Notes: generated by a model not told the origin, from the letters alone. Counted from the first letter of the stretch, positions 39,100 through 51,535 are shown. The stretch: DNA of 64,000 nt from Cubamyces lactineus (GCA_022376465.1 JACDTU010000016.1:1-64000); one strand, 5' to 3'. A program made the numbers and translations.

Positions 39100-41386
39100 A
39101 TGCGCCTCATCGACACTCGAACTGGGAAGTTTGTGGAGAACCTCAATCCCGACAGCACATGCTATGCCATCCTCTCTCACGTATGGGATGCCGAAGGCGA
39201 ACAGTCGTACCAGCAAGTACTGGTCATCTGCCGAAGGGTGGAGTGCGAGGGTGCGGGTTTTTCTATCCTCGACGATCCGGAGCTGTCGCCCAAAATCAAG
39301 GGGTTCTGCGCTATCGCTCGCGACCACGGCTACGCGCTTGGATGGATCGACTCGTGCTGCATAGACAAGACGAGCAGCGCGGAGCTCACCGAAGCGATCA
39401 ACTCGATGTACCAATGGTATCGCAAAGCCGATGTCTGCTATGCGTACCTCGCAGACGTCCACGATGACTCCTCGCCGTACCGCCCATCGGAGCGTCTCCG
39501 CCAGAAAATCCTCTCTACGAGATGGCACACCCGCGGATGGACGCTCCAGGAACTCATCGCACCCGAGAACGTGCTGTTCTTGACCCAGACGTGGCGCGTC
39601 ATCGACTCGAAGCTCGGCCTCGCGACACTCCTGGAACAAGCAACAGGGGTGAGCACAGCTGTCTTGACAGGGGAGGCGGCAGTAGAGTCTGTCAGCGTTG
39701 CGTGCCGGATGTCGTGGGCGTCGCGCCGGAAGACGACGCGGATCGAAGACGAGGCGTACTCGCTGCTGGGGATCTTTGGAGTGTATATGCCTACTATCTA
39801 CGGGGAGGGACGAAATGCGTTCCTGCGGCTACAGCAGGAGATCATCAAGACGATCCCGGACCAGAGCATCTTCGCGTGGGGCGGACAGAAATGGCCCAGT
39901 AGCCCGGATAGCTTGATCAGAGACCTCACAAGGTCATACCGTTGGCAGCAAGCACCGCAATGGAAGCCTTCCGGGCTCCTGGCGGACTCTCCACGACGTT
40001 TCGAATCCGCAGGGCACGACGTGCCCGTGTCGGACGCTGAATTTGCGTCTGCGCTAGGCGGCGACGTGCGCCCTGCCTCGCTCCCCGACATCCATTGCAG
40101 CTTCACGCCTGAAGGCGCCCACATCCAGCTGTTCTGGTACCCGCTCCACCCCATGCTCGCCTCCCGACTCGTAGCCCACGAGTCCTCGACGAGTCGGTAC
40201 ACGCCGCCGGTGCGAGATCTTTTGCCAGCAGGCCACACATTCCCTTGCGACACGGTCCATCTCCTCGCCCTCTTACGGTGTCGCAATCGTAACGATGGGA
40301 GCATTCTCGCACGCCTTTTTGGAGTGTCGGACCTGGGTCCCGGATCCATACTCGACCCCATCCACGACCGTACCAAGCTGTCCATACGTGGATATGCAAC
40401 CACCGATTATCACGTCTTGCGGCTGCTACCTGCGTACAGATCGCGGAAAGTGGAGGCGGCGAATGTCTCTACGAGATCTCTCCTGCCAATGAGGCCCTCG
40501 AGCATGCCTTTAGTGATCAATCCCATTATCGACACGCTACCTGCCGACGGCCAACATCCCAATGAGCGTAAGTGGAGCGCTACCTCCCAAGTACAGCTTT
40601 CGCCTTGGTGTGGAGACGTGCTGCGTGCGATGGAGATCAAGGAGTCGTCGCGTATGTATCGGCACGAATTCGCAGTGTCCGATGACTCGACTCGCGTCGG
40701 GTACCAGCTTTTGCTCGAGCACCAGCGCACTGTGCTGTCCTCGTCTTCGTTGAGATGGGTCCTAACGAGCAGGATATGCGTCTATCTCACGAGGGATTTC
40801 GACTCCTACAGGGACATCTCTGTCCGCCACCAGTCCGTCTTGACCGGGCCCCTCCGCCCAGGAAACCAACGATACAAGTACAGCGGCAGGCCCATCGACC
40901 TCGAGGCTGCGCCCTCGATCGACAAGGACCCTCTTGTTTCCTGTACGTCATTTCGCCGTAGCATGCATGCACGTTGTGTCAACTGTGCTGAATGCTACCG
41001 CCGGCTACGCTACATCCGCAGTCCTGTACGGAAGTCGGCCGACGAGCACCGCCCTCTCCTCCGCTCGGTGGTTCGAGTACTCGCTGCCTGAGCACACGGG
41101 CATGCCGTTCGGCCACCTGCGGATCTCGGCACGGTCGACGAATACGACGAGCGACGGCCCGGCGGGCCATCCCGCTAGCAGCGGACGCACCCTCGGTCAC
41201 GGTGACGGGGGCCGGGTATGCGACATATGGCTCAACGTCCAGTGCTGCGGGAGCGATCCGAGAGACGAGCTGGAGGCGGACCGGGAGCTGGAGTCGGTCT
41301 TTCCTGTTGACGAAGGACGCGCTCCGTGGACTGTGCTCATGCCCATGCAAGATGAGGGGCAGTGTCGGAGCCTCGTTGCTACGTGA
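39100..41386 (+). CDS. HET-domain protein C
   Basis: HET-domain protein of 735 residues, exons 39100-40942 and 41022-41386, intact. The HET region (residues about 1-262) has the same blocks as copy A, with only scattered base changes: CYAILSHVWDAEGEQSYQQV, SPKIKGFCAIARDHGYALG, SSPYRPSERLRQKILS, YMPTIYGEGRNAFLRLQQE. It has a shorter variable segment after QQV than A. After FAWG similarity to A drops sharply, but the order of C-terminal blocks is kept: FTPEGAHIQLFWYP, QLSPWCGDVLRAMEI, YQLLLEHQR, WVLTSRICVYL, RHQSVL, WFEYSLPEHTGMPFGHLRIS. Probably a non-self or death effector (family knowledge); ligand unknown. Confidence 0.9.
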
Positions 41387-42865
41387 GCTTTTTGGTCGCC
41401 TCGGCCGACTCCACCGCGACGCGCGAAGATCCGCCATGCGAGCCTGCCGCCTCGTCTACTCCCTCTCCTCCTCCTGGTGCTATCTTCACCTCTTCCGAGT
41501 CTTGGCCCTCATATCACATAGTCCTGATCTCTGGATACGCTTTTCGCCCTCCGCTCAGGCTATCCGACCTCTCACTGGTACCGTTGTGGCTGCTCTTGTC
41601 TCTGCCCACTACCCGCCCTGACCATCACCCGATTGAACGCGTCCGGCTCGGCCGTGGTTGTTCAGTAGAGCGTTCTTGCAATCAACACCACAAACCGAGA
41701 CTCCAGGCACCGGGCGCGCCCCTGCGCGCCCTCCGGCTCAGTGGTCAGTAAGCGGCTGTAAGCCTTCAAAGATGCGTATGTGCTATATACGCCGTCAACC
41801 GGGGTGCCGGTCCCGCACAAGAGGATGCAGCGGGCCGGGGTTCGCCAGACGATACGCAATTGTTGACACTTTGTTGACACTTTCAGCTTCCCAGCCAGCG
41901 CTACCGTACGGGCAGCCGCGGGAACATACGATGGCGCCCATATGCACCTCATTAGGCTGACGGCGATGGGCAGGGCGACAAGCTTGATGCGGCTCGGGCT
42001 GATCTGCGGGGGCGTGCTGGTGGCAGGAGGCAGGGAAGCAGTTAAGGTGCAGCCGAGCTAAGTGCATGCGGCAATGGCTGTACCTGGCCTGGAGGCTGCT
42101 TCCGTGGCCCATCGCGCAAGGTTTGGAGTCTCCCCACTATGAACCCCTTCTGGAGCTCTGCTGAAGAGCTCGTGTAGAGAACGCGTGCACGTCGTACGAT
42201 GCAACGCTCATCCATCCTACGCGTCCAACGCGACAACAGACATCTACTGCTTCCGACGTAAGTAGACGAATTTGAACGCGTGTGCTAGTGCTAGTGCGCT
42301 TCTAAATCCGGGGATTCGGAAGATGCATCCTACGTTGACCTATTCGCTTGCCGGCTCCAAACAAGAAACACACACCCACGAGCGGGGCGGATCTGCACAT
42401 TCGACTAGACGAATAAGGGGGTTAATCGGCTGGTGCGCCGAGTGCTAGCGCGTCCCGTTATACATGGAAGCAGCCTTACCGGCGAGAAGCGGGCCTATTC
42501 CTGCCCCTCGCGCTCCGTCCTTGACATTAACCCTCCTAGCGAATCGCACCGGCCGTGTAGGCGCACACCTCTCCGCCTGGCCAGCGGACTCCGCACGACG
42601 TTCGACCGGGGCACGGTACTCGACCAGACAGGCAGCCCACGCCGTCTTCGAACGAGCGCCCCAGTCCACCTTTCCCATCTCATCTGCTCCTTCGGGGGAG
42701 GTGCGAACCGAGTGCCAGGAGAACTTGGTGCATCGCTCGATGGGCGGTACGTAAACCGTCGAGCTCGCTATCGCTCACCTGCCCGGTATTTATCCTCTGC
42801 GGGGCACTTTGGCGTCATCTCGTGCCCCCCACGTCTCCCCCGCTTATCACGCCGTCTTCGCTACG
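41387..42865. other. 1.5-kb intergenic region before the oxygenase gene
   Basis: No supported gene. Contains an 11-base direct repeat (TTGTTGACACT twice) near 41860-41882 and a possible TATA element GGTATTTATC near 42783, about 80 bases upstream of the next ATG. Confidence 0.45.
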
Positions 42866-45800
42866 ATGTCTATCTCGCGTTCGAACAGCACATCGGCGAA
42901 CATGGGCGATATCCTCGCCGTGGGCCCGTCGGCGACGATGAAGGGCTTTCAGGAGTTTCGCGACCAGGTACGGAAGCCCGTAGATCGTGTCGGTGGTTGT
43001 AATATTGAGTACGATTCCGTTCCTAGGTTAGAAAGCATTTGCCACTATCCGCGGACGTTTCTACCGTCGTAAGTATCGATTCCATTGTCCAAAGAGATCA
43101 CGCACTGAGCCATTACGTGCAGGAGAGCATCATCGATGGGATCAAGCACCTCAACGCCATCGACGACCGTAAAATGCTTGTGCGCCTCCTGGTCTTTCGC
43201 CCAAATTGATGACCGGCCGCTGATTTCCCTTCTCCAGCTGGAGCACGTCCTGATGTACCTCGCCACCAACTCGGACCACCCCCTCGCGAAAAAGCTCGAG
43301 ACGGCGACCATCGAACTCCGTCAGTCTCGCTTTTCGCCCCCGCCACGCCGGAGGTCCCGCTGACGAGCTGTGGCGTAAACAGTATACAACGATCTGCCCC
43401 ACCCGCCGAGCACGTCCGTCGGCCCGGAGTACGCGTACCGCACCGCCGATGGGTCCAACAACAACCCCACCATGCCCGACCTGGGCAAGGCCGGGACGCC
43501 GTATGCGCGCAGTGTGCCGCAGACGCACCCTCTCCCGCGCAACGAGATGCCCGACGCCGGCCTCGTCTTTGACACCCTCCTCCGGCGCGAGAAGGTGCGG
43601 ACGTCATCCCCTGTCACCGTCTCCGGCTTGTTTGACTGATTCCGGACGCTCGCCGGTAGTTTGTGCCCCATCCGGCCGGCCTGTCCAGCATGATGTTCTC
43701 CTTCGCCGCGCTCGTCATCCACACGTGAGTTCTCGCCGCCTATCTAGCGCTCTCCACGCCGCCGGACCGACCTATGCCCTCGTAGCGTGTTCCGGACGTC
43801 GCACAAGGACGTGCACATCAACGACACGTCGTCCTACATCGACCTCGCACCGCTGTACGGCCACAACCAGGACGCGCAGGACAAGGTCCGCGTGCGCGAC
43901 GGCCGTGGGCTCCTCAAGCCCGACACCTTTGCCGAGGACCGTCTCCTGCTCCTCCCGCCTGCCGTCTGCGTCCTCCTCGTCCTGTTCAACCGTAACCACA
44001 ACGTAAGCCACTCGTGCTTCTTCGAAACTTTTCTGTACTCACTGCAGAATATCGCTCCGGCAGTACATCGCGCGGAAGCTTCTCCAGCTAAACGAACGCG
44101 GCACATACACCGACCCGGCCACGATCCCGCACGACGACCCGCAGCGCACGGCGAAGCTCCTCGCGCAGGAGGAAGACCTCTTCCAGACCGCGCGGCTCAT
44201 CAACTGCGCGTGGTTCGGCTCGGCGGTCTTTGCGGACTACTTGGGCGCGATCCTCGGGCTGGTGCGCCAGGGGAACAACTGGCGGCTCGACCCGTTTGAG
44301 GAGGTCAGGAATTTGGACCATTCGTTGTTTGAGCGGGGGCGGGGCAATATATGTAGTATTGAGGTACGTGCAGGTATCTTATCCGGTGCGGGTGTGTGGG
44401 CTGATACGGGGCTTGGTAGTTCAACTGCTTGTACCGGTGGCACGCGACCACCTCCCAAGAGGACGAGAAGTGGGTCGAGCAACTTTCAGAGCAGCTCTTC
44501 CCCGGACGGACGGTTGAATCGGTACGTATCTTCAACCTCCATCTGGACTCTAGACGCGCTGATACGACGCTCCACGTTTGACGTACGTAGGTCAGCATCC
44601 AGGACTTCAAGCAGGTCGCGAAGCAGATGGAGGCAAAGGAGCCGGATGCGTCGCACTGGACGTTCGGCGGCCTCCAGCGCGACCCGGTCACGGACAGGTT
44701 CGACGACAGGGCGCTCGCGGACATTCTGAAGAACGCGTACGTTTTCTGTATCGTTTCGTCGCCTTCTTTGAGTGATTCATGGGGATGCTGGGCATAGGAC
44801 GGACCACCCGGCGGGCGCGTTCAAGGCGCGCGGGACACCGCATATCATGCGGCTGCACGAGATCATGGGCATCGAGCAGAACAGGCAGTGGGGTGTCTGC
44901 TCGTTAAACGATTTTCGGAAGGTGCGTCCTGCAGGGTTCGTGAGGCGTGACTCTCGCTCACCATCATGCCTTCTTTGCAGTTCCTCGGCTTGAAGAGTAA
45001 GTCCCAAGTTAGAGTATTATCTACGAAGGACAATCGCGGTCTTACCATTGCCGGGCGACAGCGTACTCCAGCTTCCTTGAGTGGAACCCTGACCCGGAGA
45101 TCGCGAACGCGGCGGAGAAGCTGTATGGTAGTATCGACCGCCTGGAGCTATACGTCGGTCTTCAAGCCGAAGCTGCGAAACCCGTCGTGGACGGTGCTGG
45201 CCTCTGCCCCTGTAAGCCCTTCCCTCTCACTCATCTGTGAGGACACGCCCCGCTAACTTCTGCATGCACGCGCCACAGCGTACACGATCAGCCGCGCAAT
45301 CCTTAGCGACGCCGTCGCGCTCACGCGCGGGGACCGGTTCTTCACCGCCGACTACACGCCGTTCAACTTCACCACCTGGGGGTTCGCCGACTGCCAGCGC
45401 GACGCCGCGGGCCCGGGCAACGGCAGCGTCCTCGGGCGGCTCCTCCTCCGCACGCTGCCCGGGCAGTACACGAGCGACAGCGCGTACACGTGGTTCCCGC
45501 TCATGACCCCGCCGGCGATGGAGCGCATCCTGACGAAGCTGGGCGCGAAGGACGAGTACGACTTGAGGCGCGTCGAGGGGGAGACGCCGCCGTTGGTGTT
45601 GGGCGCGTACGCGGATGCGAGCAAGATCTTGAAGGATGAGACGGGCTTCGTGGCGGGCTTCCCGGGTAGGGCGATGCGCGTCGCGCGCGGAGCTGGGTAC
45701 GCCTTCTCCGCTTTCATTAGCAGCGCCATCCCGCTGATCACTCGACGACACCCTCGCGTGCAGGTTCTTCATCGCTTCGCCAGACCCCGCCCGCGCAGCA

Positions 45801-47602
45801 CGCGAACAGCGCAGCCTGCTCGAGGCGCTCGTCGGCGCGCCAGGCGGGGAGGACCGCATCCGCCGGTTCTTCTTCGAGAAGACGCGCGAGCTGATGGTGC
45901 ACGCGTCGTACACGGGCGTCGGGACGTCGCAGCGCAGCGTCGATATCGTGAGGGACGTGTTTAGGCTCGTGCCGATTTATTGGGTGTGCGATTTGGTGAG
46001 TGTGTTTGTCGGGAGGAGAGGCTGCAAGGCAGAGTGTTGGGGCTGATGGTGTGGGAGTGTAGACGGGCATTCGGCTGAAGACGAATGGGCCGGACAGCGC
46101 TGGGGAGTATACCCCGCGGGAGCTCTTTGACGTGCTTGCGAACATCTACGCGTGAGTGATTATGAACGTTTGCAAGTGGTGAAGTGCGTGGACTCACAGT
46201 CATGCGTAGGTACCTCTTCCTCGACGTCGGCGCCGAGAACCTCTCCAAGCTCCAGCGCACAGTGACCACCGCCGTAGAGAAACTCCGGAGCGTAATCCGC
46301 CAGCAGTTCGGCGGTTCGCGGGTGCGTTGCACTTTCCCTGCTCTCTTCTCACGGACGCTGGATGCTGATCTTCATGTTCGTACCTCCGCAGTTGTCGCTC
46401 GCGAACCTCTTCGAGACCGTCTCCCACATCTTCACGCGGCAGACGAAGAGCAACAGAGACGAGTTCGCGGACCGCGTGCATGCGCTCGGGCTCAATGCCG
46501 ACGCGCAGTGCAACCTCATCCTTGCGCTCCTTGTCGGCGCAACCGTCGAGCTTTCTCAAGGTGCGTCTTGAGCATGCAATCGGGCGTGGAGGTAAGAGAA
46601 ACCGATATTGACGCCATGTGCTACAGCGATGGTGAATGTGTTGAACTTCTACCTCGATCCGCTGAAGCCTGTCGACGTGCAGACGATCGCGACGCGGCCG
46701 AAGCGCGACCCGAAGGACGATGTACAGCTCCAAGGCTTCGTGCTCGAGGCGCTGCGCCTTGACCCGACCTTCCGCGGTGTCTTACGTACGCCCTGTCCTT
46801 CCAAATCCGCGGATATAACTGACTTTTGGTTTGCGTGCTGTGCGTTTAGGCGAGGCTGTGAGCAACGTGCAAGTGAGCCAGGGCGCGCTGGAGGCGAACC
46901 AGCGTGTGTTTGTTGACATTGAGAGCGCGAGCATCAGCGTACGTACAGATCGCTCGATGATTGGCCATTGTGATGATTGGCCATTGTGCTGATTGCGCGT
47001 CGCTACAGGGCCAAGGCTTCGCGGACCCCGACAGCGTCATTCCCACACGGGGTATCGACAAGTACCTCGTTGGGGACGGAGCCGCCAAGTGAGTGCTCCC
47101 ATGCCGTCAGCGAGGCCGCGCCCCGAGCTGATATGTTTGCGCCAATCCCCCTTCCAACAGATGCCTCGGACTTGATTTGAGCTCAAAGGTGCGCATTGTT
47201 CCCGGCGGTTGATTGTTCGATAAGCATTGTTGCTGAGCACCGCACGGTGGGGTTCACTACAGATCATCGCAGAGGTCCTCCGGGCGGTGTTCAGCTTCCC
47301 GAAGGTCGTCCGCGGGCCCAACCAATCCGGCCAGCTCAAGCGGTACGTGTCGAACGCCCTCCCGCCCATTGACACCAGCGTCGTTTCAGAGCACTGATCA
47401 TGAATATTCGCGCGGCGATGTTGTGGTTGACAGGTACAAGGAGGACGAGTCGATGACGAGCAACTGGTCGTACTTGGGCCCGGACCAGCACCTCTCGCCG
47501 TGGGCGACGTCGATGGTCGTGCAGGTGACTTATGGGTTCTACACCGTCTCGCCCCGTCCGAAGGCTGACCGGGTCGCTGCGCAGTTCCAGCTGGGTGCGT
47601 GA
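42866..47602 (+). CDS. psi-producing oxygenase / linoleate diol synthase (dioxygenase-P450 fusion)
   Basis: Bifunctional fatty-acid oxygenase of the Ppo/LDS family. An N-terminal heme dioxygenase makes a hydroperoxide from linoleic acid, and a C-terminal P450 isomerises it to a diol, giving oxylipin signals for development. The gene is cut into roughly 20 short exons by introns of about 50-80 bases. Early exons are 42866-42967 and 43027-43068, and phases agree wherever checked. Dioxygenase marks: FSFAALVIHTVFRT (distal His), SSYIDLAPLYGHN, and LYRWHATTS, which carries the catalytic Tyr and proximal heme His. The linker reads DHPAGAFKARGTPHIMRLHE. P450 part: YTWFPLMTPPAMERIL, FVLEALRLDPTFRG (ExxR-like helix) and AAKCLGLDLSS with the heme-binding Cys. 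Ends FQLGA. Intact as far as seen. Confidence 0.9.
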
Positions 47603-48161
47603 GGGTGTGGGGACGGATAGATACCGCGGACCGGGCTGTTACGGTGTAAGATAGTTGCTGTATCCTACTGATGGCGTGAGTAGTCAGTGTTTGTTGTGAT
47701 TTCCGCCAAAATGCAACGGTGAGTATGGGACGAGCCAATTGATTTCCGTGAGCATTGAACATCGCTCGGAGTCGTTTTGGTCCGCACCGTACGTTGCGAT
47801 GTATGCGAAACCCAGCACAGTTATGCAACACTAGGTGTACATGTTTGCAGAACACAGTGAAATATGTACCTCCTGGATACGCAGCTGCCCGGCATGCCAT
47901 GCGTGAACAAGGCGTGTATTGCGCAGCTGCGTGATATTCTGAGACGTTCTCAGGAGGGCGCAAGGAGAAAGTGGCTGGTGCGTTGCAAGTGCAAAGTTCG
48001 ATACAGAGCATATGCCGACCCGGAGATGCTGATGCCAATCGGACGCGTCATGGCTGCCCCGCCACCGGCCGTGGGCCCAGCACCAGCTCCCGCTCTCACC
48101 AACGCCCTCATAATGTACCCACACCCTTCTGCGACTGCACATCCCCCTGAAACACCACGAC
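47603..48161. other. intergenic region oxygenase/lipase
   Basis: About 560 bases. A plus-strand open frame here (from 47864) has no family motifs and is not called as a gene. Confidence 0.5.
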
Positions 48162-49974
48162 ATGGCACACACTCTCTCCACGATACCCTCCCCAGATCTT
48201 GGCATGTCTTCCGAAGACAACGTTGACGGCGACGCGTCCCCGAGCACGAGCGCTACCACTGGCACGGCGTCCGGGCCTGTGCACCTGCTCGTCCTCATCC
48301 ATGGCATGTGGGGCAACCCCGGGCATTTGGCCCAGATGCGGAGGGTCATTGAGGAACGCCGCGGGCAGGCGGCGTCGGGGAAAGGCCCTGGGGGCGAGGT
48401 CCTGCACGTTCTCGTCCCAGAGACGAACAAGGAGGACGGGACGTATGACGGCATCGACTGGGGAGGTGAGCGGGTGGCTGAGGAGGTGCGGACACACAGC
48501 TGCGCTCTTCTGCGCGGGCGCCGCTGATATGGTTTTGTTGCGGTCTTTTAGGTGTATGCCGAGATCAAGAAGCTGGAGCAGGAAGGCAGGAAAGTGACCC
48601 GGTTCTCGGTCACTGGCTACTCCCTCGGCGGGCTCATCGCGCGGTACCTCGTCGGGTGTGTACACACCATTCTGAACCGTCAGACGAGACTACGGATCAA
48701 GGCACTCACATAGCACTCGACAGCATCCTCCATCAGCGAGGCTTCTTCACTTCCGTTACGCCCGTCAACTTCAACACCGTCGCGACGCCCCACATCGGCC
48801 TCCCGCGCTACCCGACCGTACTCTCCTTCCTCTTCGCGTTCTTCGGCCCAAAGCTCCTGTCGCGCACCGGCGAGCAGTTCTACGTCGTGGACAAGTGGTC
48901 GAAGAATGGCCGCCCGCTGCTGGAGGTCATGGCCGACCCGAGTACGTGATTTCTCTCCATCAACAGCGAATGGAAGGAAGGAAGTTTGACGAGTGCTGAT
49001 CGTTCCGCAGACCGACTGTTCTATCAGGCCCTCACCCTGTTTGAGCATGTCCGCATCTATGCCAATGCCGTTAACGACGTCACTGTGCCGTACCCGACCG
49101 CAGCAATTGAGCTCGGGGACATCTTCATAAACCATGTCCAGGACGGTATCAAAATGTGCGCGCTTGTACTAGTTCTCACGTCGGACTTGCCTACTCACTT
49201 TGCACCGCCTACAGAGAGTTCGACGAGGAGTACAGTCCTATCATCAAGTCATATACCATCCCAGAATCGACTGCGAGACCGCCGAAGCCTCGCGCGTTCT
49301 CTGCGCAATGGTTCAAGGAGCTCAAGCCCGGTCGACCCCTGCTGCCACCCGCGCTTCAGTTCAGCTTCCCCTACAACGTCGTACGTAGAGAGTATACTAC
49401 CGGCCGAGTAGCAATCACAGCTGACATTGCAACCGCTTCCTAGCTCATATACGTGCTAACTCCCGTCCTTGTACCCCTCTTTCTGAGCCTCGTCCTGACT
49501 CGCCTCTCGCTCGCATCGCACGCGTCGCGCTCCCGTATTAAGCAGCTCGAGAAGGAGGAGACCGGCACCGAGCGCCTCGTGCACGTCTTTGCGACCCTCG
49601 AGCGCGAAGTCGAGGACGCCGTCGTCGACATGTTCGACAACTCGGACGGCCCGAGCCCGTCTGCCTCAGATCGTACACTCTCGTCTCCATCCTCCAACTC
49701 CTCTTCATCTCCAGACGCGAAGGAACTTGCGGTTACCGGGAAGGGGGTGTCCCCGACACGCAAGGAGCGCCAGTCGGGATTAGTACTGAACGAGACGCAG
49801 CGGAAGCTCGTGCGGTGGCTAAATACGCTGCCCGGGCTGAAGAAGGAGCTCGCGTTCATCCACCCGCTGCGCAACGCGCATGGGACGATCATCGCGCGGG
49901 ACGTGCAGCGCTTCCCGGCGCATAAGATCGGCGAGGGCGTGCTGCGACATTGGGCGGACCATTTTATCCTGTGA
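48162..49974 (+). CDS. DUF676 (ROG1-type) serine lipase/esterase
   Basis: Alpha/beta-hydrolase of the DUF676 family (compare yeast Rog1/Lpl1 lipases). Six exons: 48162-48485, 48552-48655, 48724-48941, 49011-49155, 49215-49380, 49444-49974; 495 residues, all phases agree. The oxyanion-side block is VHLLVLIHGMWGNPGHLAQM and the nucleophile elbow is FSVTGYSLGGLIARYLVG (GxSxG). TVATPHIGLPRYPTVLSF follows. ANAVNDVTVPYP holds a likely acidic residue. NHVQDG is a candidate for the catalytic His. A hydrophobic segment LIYVLTPVLVPLFLSLVLTR near residue 330 suggests membrane anchoring. A Ser-rich loop precedes the end. It follows the oxylipin enzyme in the same direction. The lipase could release fatty acid substrate, but this is only proximity. 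A second in-frame ATG 14 codons on is possible. Confidence 0.88.
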
Positions 49975-50575
49975 GGGGGTTGGAGGTGTCGCGATGGGAC
50001 TCCTGGGGTATAGGCAGCCTAATTGTGAGTTGTCTGTTGGCGGTGTAATGGGAGGTGCACTGACTCGCTGGTCTGCTACAGATATTCTAATCGGACTTCA
50101 AGCGTAATACCATAGAGTATGTTTCTGTATTTCTCTGTACTGGATGACGCGCTTTAGTGTAAGCGCCAGAGGTACCGTCAAAACGTCGCAAGCACTGTTT
50201 CTGTCGCCTGCCTTGGCGGTCGCCAACCTCTTGGTCTTTAGATGTTCTGAGATCTCAACATCTCAGGATCTTCATCAAGCTCAGGGTCGCTGGCAAACCC
50301 GACTCTCATCAAGCGGCACAGTCGCCTAACAGTCCGACCGGCAGGCCAATTCAAATTCCGAAGGGCCTTCAGGATATAAACCCGCACCTCTCCTCCCAGC
50401 TTCCCCCCAGTGTCTAGCCAGCCTCTGAAGCGTCAGCCCACCGCGCGCCGCGTGCGCAGCACGGGCGCAGGCGTTGGTCGCGTCCAACGCCTGATGGCGT
50501 CGTTCACAGCTGGCGGAGCGAGGCGTCCCGGCGTGTTTGGGACGTTCACGAGAGCGATGCGTCGTTGCCGTGCCC
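49975..50575. other. intergenic region after the lipase
   Basis: No gene supported. Contains the 10-base palindrome TGAGATCTCA near 50250 and a TATA-like GGATATAAAC near 50372 followed by a pyrimidine-rich stretch, but no convincing gene follows. Confidence 0.4.
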
Positions 50576-50695
50576 TTGCGTCTTTGCGTTTATGCGTCTT
50601 TGCGTTTATGCGTCTTTGCGTTTATGCGTCTTTGCGTTTATGCGTCCTTGCGTTCTTGCGTCTCTGCGTCTTTGCGTTCTTACATCTTTGCGTTG
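50576..50695. repeat. minisatellite, 16-base unit built of 8-base half-units
   Basis: Four near-perfect copies of TGCGTCTTTGCGTTTA, followed by degenerate half-units TGCGTNTT. Because 16 is not a multiple of 3, all three forward frames read similar Leu-Arg-Cys-Val-Phe-Ala peptides. These open frames are repeat artefacts. Confidence 0.95.
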
Positions 50696-50984
50696 CGGCC
50701 GAGTCCGTCCGCCCAGCGTATTAGTGTGGGCTGGGGCGTGGTATTCGCCGTTGGGACAGCGGCGGCGCGGGCGGGGTTCTATTCCTGATACGTTCCGTAT
50801 ACCCTCATCAGTGTCGGCGGGCGAGGTGCCATGGTGTGGCCGTGACGGTTAGGGTGAGACTATCCGCAGACATTTCTTTATCGTGCCTCGACGGTTATAC
50901 GGTAGTAGCGTATGTTCTCAGAAGTATCTGTCTTGCTGGCGGTTTTGCCTTGCTTGCTTTTCTCTCGGAGTTCTTGCATCAGCA

Positions 50985-51190
50985 AATTGTATAAAGTTCT
51001 ACCTGGCAAGGTAGCGCCCGGCAAGGATAGCATTCCCGGGCAGGCCGGGGAAGCGCTGGCCTTCCCTTGCCTTGAACTACCGCGATTCGCCTGGCCAGGC
51101 GAATATTTGCTACGCGTTCGCCACCCTGGGCGATCCATTGCCAGGATTCGCCCGGTCCGGGCGTTGTCTGACATTGGATTCAATCGCCAG
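50985..51190. repeat. cluster of GC-rich palindromes
   Basis: Includes a perfect 20-base palindrome ATTCGCCTGGCCAGGCGAAT at 51085-51104, a nearby imperfect hairpin TCGCCACCCTGGGCGA, and CGCCCGGTCCGGGCG near 51146. Several similar GGCAAGG/CCTTGCC motifs surround them. Confidence 0.8.
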
Positions 51191-51535
51191 GGAAGGTGCT
51201 GCCATATTAACCCTTCTCATGTAGAAGTTAGATTTTGCATTGCAATATAATCACGACTTGGAATATCAGAACGTCATCAACAAGTACAGGTCCTTGACGT
51301 CATGGCTTTGGGGCAAGCCCGATCGCGAGTGTCACGACCGCGTGATCTGAGCGTCGCTACTTAACGGGCGTGTCGAGACTGGCGAACTCATTCGCAACTC
51401 TTTCCCTCTCCACTCCATGTTCACCTCTTTCCCCTCAACCTCAGGCTTAGTCGTTCGCCATCCATCCGCGCGCGCGCCCACCCATGGTGTCCTCTACACC
51501 ACCAAGCCAGGTCGAAGGTATGTGCATATAACAAG

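Noticed and set aside
45227..45913. 228-residue minus-strand open frame
   Set aside because: Arg-rich shadow opposite Ppo exons.
47037..48038. 333-residue minus-strand open frame
   Set aside because: Antisense to the last exons of the Ppo gene, with no recognisable domain; the sense strand carries clear P450 motifs.
50410..50852. Overlapping plus-strand open frames rich in Leu-Arg-Cys-Val
   Set aside because: Produced by the 16-base minisatellite in all three frames; no ATG-led gene structure.
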